This document shows positions 5,919 to 7,957 of a stretch of 7,957 nucleotides of DNA, piece after piece. Below the pieces are notes generated by a model. The model was given only the letters and a program-made list of their open reading frames with translations. It searched no databases and was not told the origin of the DNA. The stretch spans positions 1 to 7,957 of the forward strand of contig SLRI01000636.1 in the NCBI GenBank assembly GCA_007131045.1, read 5' to 3'. A program made the position numbers and the translations under genes. Numbering within the stretch: the first letter of the stretch is position 1; each line of letters begins with the position of its first letter. The DNA comes from Rhodospirillales bacterium. Lineage in GTDB: Bacteria > Pseudomonadota > Alphaproteobacteria > Geminicoccales > Geminicoccaceae.

Positions 5919-6968
5919 ATGTACAAAGACGCAGCAAGCACTTCTCCACAAGCAACCGGTCGGGCCTGGCGAAGCCCGCGAGCCGGCCCGCCCACGCGCC
6001 TCGCCGCCCTCGATCTCGGCACCAACAACTGCCGGCTGCTCGTCGCCGAGCCCGCCCACGACGGCTTCGAGGTGGTCGACAGCTTCTCCCGCATCACCCG
6101 GCTCGGCGAGGGCCTGGCCGCCACCGGCCGGCTGAACGAGGCCGCCATCTGCCGGACCATCGCCGCCCTTGCCGTCTGTCAGCGGGTGATCGGCCGCAAC
6201 CAGGTGGCCGAGGTCCGCTGCGTCGCGACCGAAGCCTGCAGGCGGGCGGCCAACGGTGCGCAGTTCATCGAGCGGGTCGAGCGCGAGACCGGCATCCGCC
6301 TGGAGATCGTGACCCAGGACGAGGAGGCGCGGCTCGCCCTGCTCGGCTGCCTGCCCCTGGTCGATGCCGCGGCCGAGCAGCTCTTGATGGTCGATATCGG
6401 CGGCGGCAGCACCGAGATCGTCTGGTTCGATCGGGCGTCACGGGCCGGCCACGGGGTCATCGTCTCGCTGCCTGTCGGGGTCGTCACGCTGGCCGAGAGC
6501 TTCGCCGGCGACCTGCACAACGGCGACTACGAGGGCATGCGCGGTTGCGTGCGCGACGCCCTGGCGAGAGCAGCGCTCGGCGGCTTCGTGCCCGGCGCGC
6601 TCGACGCTCCGGCCTTGCAGATGCTCGGCACCTCGGGCACGGTCACCACGCTCGCCGCCATCCATCTGGGCCTCAGGCGCTACGACCGAAGGCGCGTGGA
6701 CGGCATCACGCTCACCTATCAGGCCATCGCCGAGGTGGCCGAGCGGCTGAAGCGGCTCGACAACCGCGGCCGGGCGGCACACCCCTGCATCGGCCATGGC
6801 CGCGCCGATCTCGTGGTCGCCGGCTGCGCCATCCTCGAGGCCATTCACGAGAGCTGGCCCGTCAGCCGCATGCGGGTCGCCGACCGCGGCGTGCGCGAGG
6901 GCATCCTGAACGGCCTGATGGGCCTCGATCTGACCGCCCTCATGCGCCGCTATCCGGCCGCGGTCTGA
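5919..6968 (+). CDS. Ppx/GppA family phosphatase (exopolyphosphatase / pppGpp phosphohydrolase), short form
   Basis: This is a cytoplasmic ASKHA-fold phosphatase that removes terminal phosphates from polyphosphate and/or converts pppGpp to ppGpp. With the start at 5919 it has 349 residues. Motifs in order are RLAALDLGTNNCRLLVAE (27-44, phosphate-1 loop), CVATEACRRAANGAQFIERV (101-120), IVTQDEEARLALLG (130-143; Glu136 aligns with the catalytic Glu121 of E. coli PPX), DIGGGSTEIV (159-168, phosphate-2 loop), GTSGTVTTLAAI (237-248) and VADRGVREGIL (320-330). It ends there, so the C-terminal HD-like domain of E. coli PPX/GppA is absent, as in many alphaproteobacterial forms. An ATG at 5835 would add 28 residues with no family character. 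Residues 1-25 are low-complexity and likely disordered. The stop is one base from rlmE, so the two are probably coupled. Polyphosphate versus pppGpp preference is not readable. Confidence 0.9.
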   Translation: MYKDAASTSPQATGRAWRSPRAGPPTRLAALDLGTNNCRLLVAEPAHDGFEVVDSFSRITRLGEGLAATGRLNEAAICRTIAALAVCQRVIGRNQVAEVRCVATEACRRAANGAQFIERVERETGIRLEIVTQDEEARLALLGCLPLVDAAAEQLLMVDIGGGSTEIVWFDRASRAGHGVIVSLPVGVVTLAESFAGDLHNGDYEGMRGCVRDALARAALGGFVPGALDAPALQMLGTSGTVTTLAAIHLGLRRYDRRRVDGITLTYQAIAEVAERLKRLDNRGRAAHPCIGHGRADLVVAGCAILEAIHESWPVSRMRVADRGVREGILNGLMGLDLTALMRRYPAAV

Positions 6969-6969
6969 G

Positions 6970-7641
6970 ATGCAGCGGACCGAAAAGACCAAGCTCCGGC
7001 GGGCGAAGAAGCGCAAGTCGAGCTCGACCCGCTGGCTGCAGCGCCAGCTCAACGACCCTTATGTCCAGGAGGCCAGGCGCGCCGGCTATCGGGCCCGCTC
7101 GGTGTTCAAGCTCGAGGAGATCGACGCCCGCTTCGACGTCGTGCGCAAAGGCCGCCCGCTGGTCGACCTGGGCGCCGCCCCCGGCAGCTGGAGCCAGTAC
7201 GCGGCCAAGAAGGGGGCGCGGGTGGTGGCGCTCGACCTCTTGCCGATGGAGCCGATCGAGGGGGTGGAGATCCTCGAGGGCGATTTCCTCGAGCCCGCGA
7301 CCCAAGACGCGCTCCTGGCCCGGCTCGGCGGCAAGGTCGCAACCGTGCTCTCCGACATCGCCCCGGACGCCACCGGCCGGCGCCTGGTCGATCGGCTGCG
7401 CGCGGAGGCGGTGGGCGAGGCCGTGGTCGGCTTTGCCTGCATCGTGCTGGAGGAGGACGGCCAGCTCTTGATCAAGCTGGTCAAGGGGGCCGAGACGGCG
7501 GTCATGGACATCGCCCGGCCGCATTTCGCCAGGCTCCGGCTGCTGCGGCCGAAGGCGACCCGAAGCGATTCCTCCGAGACCTACCTTTTGGCCAGCGGCT
7601 TTCGTCCGGCCAGTGCCACGGTGACAGAAACGCCCGACTGA
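6970..7641 (+). CDS. rlmE: 23S rRNA (uridine-2'-O)-methyltransferase RlmE (FtsJ/RrmJ)
   Basis: RlmE methylates the 2'-hydroxyl of a uridine in the A-loop of 23S rRNA (U2552 in E. coli) using S-adenosylmethionine, late in 50S subunit assembly. The 223 residues are slightly longer than the E. coli enzyme because of a basic N-terminal extension (KLRRAKKRK, 8-16), plausible for rRNA contact. RSTRW-type and NDPYVQEARRAGYRARSVFKL features precede the SAM motif VDLGAAPGSWSQYA (65-78) and the family-typical DLLPMEPIEGV (89-99). The K-D-K-E catalytic set is intact: Lys47, Asp129 (in LSDIAPDATG), Lys169 (in LLIKLVKG) and Glu203 (in SSETYLLA). The ATG lies one base after the phosphatase TGA with no separate Shine-Dalgarno, so translation is probably coupled. 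The 3' end appears to contain the -35 box for the next gene. Confidence 0.95.
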   Translation: MQRTEKTKLRRAKKRKSSSTRWLQRQLNDPYVQEARRAGYRARSVFKLEEIDARFDVVRKGRPLVDLGAAPGSWSQYAAKKGARVVALDLLPMEPIEGVEILEGDFLEPATQDALLARLGGKVATVLSDIAPDATGRRLVDRLRAEAVGEAVVGFACIVLEEDGQLLIKLVKGAETAVMDIARPHFARLRLLRPKATRSDSSETYLLASGFRPASATVTETPD

Positions 7642-7649
7642 GCTACATT
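7621..7649 (+). promoter_or_regulatory. Candidate promoter of the Uma2 gene (leaderless)
   Basis: GTGACA (7621-7626, five of six bases of TTGACA) and TACATT (7644-7649, resembling TATAAT) are exactly 17 bases apart. The ATG at 7656 begins seven bases after the -10 box, where transcription itself should start. There is no Shine-Dalgarno between them. The -35 lies within the last codons of rlmE. Confidence 0.55.
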
Positions 7650-7655
7650 TGCTGC

Positions 7656-7957
7656 ATGAGTACGCTCGCAACCGACCTGCCGCTCGATGTCGACGGCTTC
7701 CTCGACTGGGAAGGCCGCCAGGGCGAGCGTTTCGAGCGCCTCGACGGTGTCGTCCGGATGATGTCGGGCGGCACGGCGGCGCACGACCGGATCGCCGGCA
7801 ATCTCTACGTCGCGCTGCGCACGCGGCTGCGCGAATTGGGCGGCTGCGACGTGCATTTGTCCAATCTCAAGGTTGTGGCGCGCAAGGTCGGCGCCGTGAT
7901 GTACCCGGACCTCTTCGTTCGCTGTGGTACCCGGCTGCAGCAGGAGGTTGTGACGGA
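7656..7957 (+). CDS. Uma2 family (DUF820) putative restriction-endonuclease-fold protein, 3' end outside window
   Basis: The first 100 residues of a Uma2/DUF820 protein are present and the frame is open at the right edge. Uma2 proteins have a PD-(D/E)xK nuclease fold and are often called putative endonucleases, but their target is unknown. Visible family marks are ERFERLDGVVRMMSGG (24-39), the conserved His in AAHDRIAGNLYVALRTRLRE (41-60; His43) and MYPDLFVRCG (82-91), whose Asp85 should be one metal ligand. The following E-x-K strand would lie beyond the window, so catalytic completeness cannot be judged. The ATG at 7656 has no Shine-Dalgarno; a promoter ending seven bases upstream suggests a leaderless mRNA. 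The family is often found as scattered, multi-copy accessory genes, which fits its separate promoter behind the housekeeping ppx/gppA-rlmE pair. Confidence 0.85.
   Translation, partial: MSTLATDLPLDVDGFLDWEGRQGERFERLDGVVRMMSGGTAAHDRIAGNLYVALRTRLRELGGCDVHLSNLKVVARKVGAVMYPDLFVRCGTRLQQEVVT

Noticed and set aside
5737..5955. Upstream extension of the CDGSH reading frame to 5955
   Set aside because: It would cross the tandem repeat and the opposite gene's promoter; the ATG at 5736 has GAGGAG five bases away.
5846..7471. Plus-strand open frame of about 541 codons across ppx/gppA and rlmE
   Set aside because: It is an arginine- and proline-rich out-of-frame reading; both real genes have complete motifs in other frames.

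Overview
The window is GC-rich (roughly two thirds G+C by eye). Its coding style and gene content suggest an alphaproteobacterium, probably near Rhodospirillales. The lineage is an inference from three things: a Ppx/GppA phosphatase without its C-terminal HD domain sitting directly before rlmE, an uncharacterised lipoprotein of a type I associate with alphaproteobacteria, and a TRAP transporter in P-Q-M order. There are nine protein-coding genes: seven complete inside the window, one cut at the left edge and one cut at the right edge. I see no rRNA, tRNA, CRISPR array, insertion sequence or phage gene.

Layout. Bases 1-2861 (+) are a TRAP transporter operon: periplasmic solute-binding protein DctP (start lies left of the window; Tat-like signal peptide), small permease DctQ and large permease DctM (TTG start). 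Bases 2862-3061 are non-coding and hold a 9-bp hairpin and a separate 9-bp inverted repeat. Bases 3062-4839 (+) are two genes overlapping by ATGA: a diacylglycerol-kinase-fold lipid kinase and an inositol-monophosphatase-family phosphatase. Bases 4840-4981 separate convergent genes and carry a compound hairpin and a small intrinsic-terminator-like hairpin. Bases 5736-4982 (-) are a two-gene unit: a 79-residue protein with two perfect CDGSH iron-sulfur motifs, then an uncharacterised lipoprotein. Bases 5737-5918 are a divergent intergenic region with a 17-bp tandem direct repeat and a candidate promoter. Bases 5919-7641 (+) are a Ppx/GppA phosphatase and the 23S rRNA 2'-O-methyltransferase RlmE, one base apart. 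Bases 7656-7957 (+) are the start of a Uma2-family putative nuclease gene, apparently with its own promoter inside the end of rlmE and no leader.

How the genes work together. The TRAP genes should form one sodium-dependent uptake system for an organic acid that cannot be named from sequence. The kinase and phosphatase are probably translationally coupled and may act on related phosphorylated lipid or polyol substrates. Ppx/GppA and RlmE link polyphosphate/(p)ppGpp turnover with ribosome maturation by co-expression only.

I did not find a clear new multi-gene system. The points most worth a second look are the likely leaderless Uma2 transcript, the tandem repeat between the divergent CDGSH and ppx/gppA genes, the coupled lipid kinase/IMPase pair, and the inverted repeat upstream of it.
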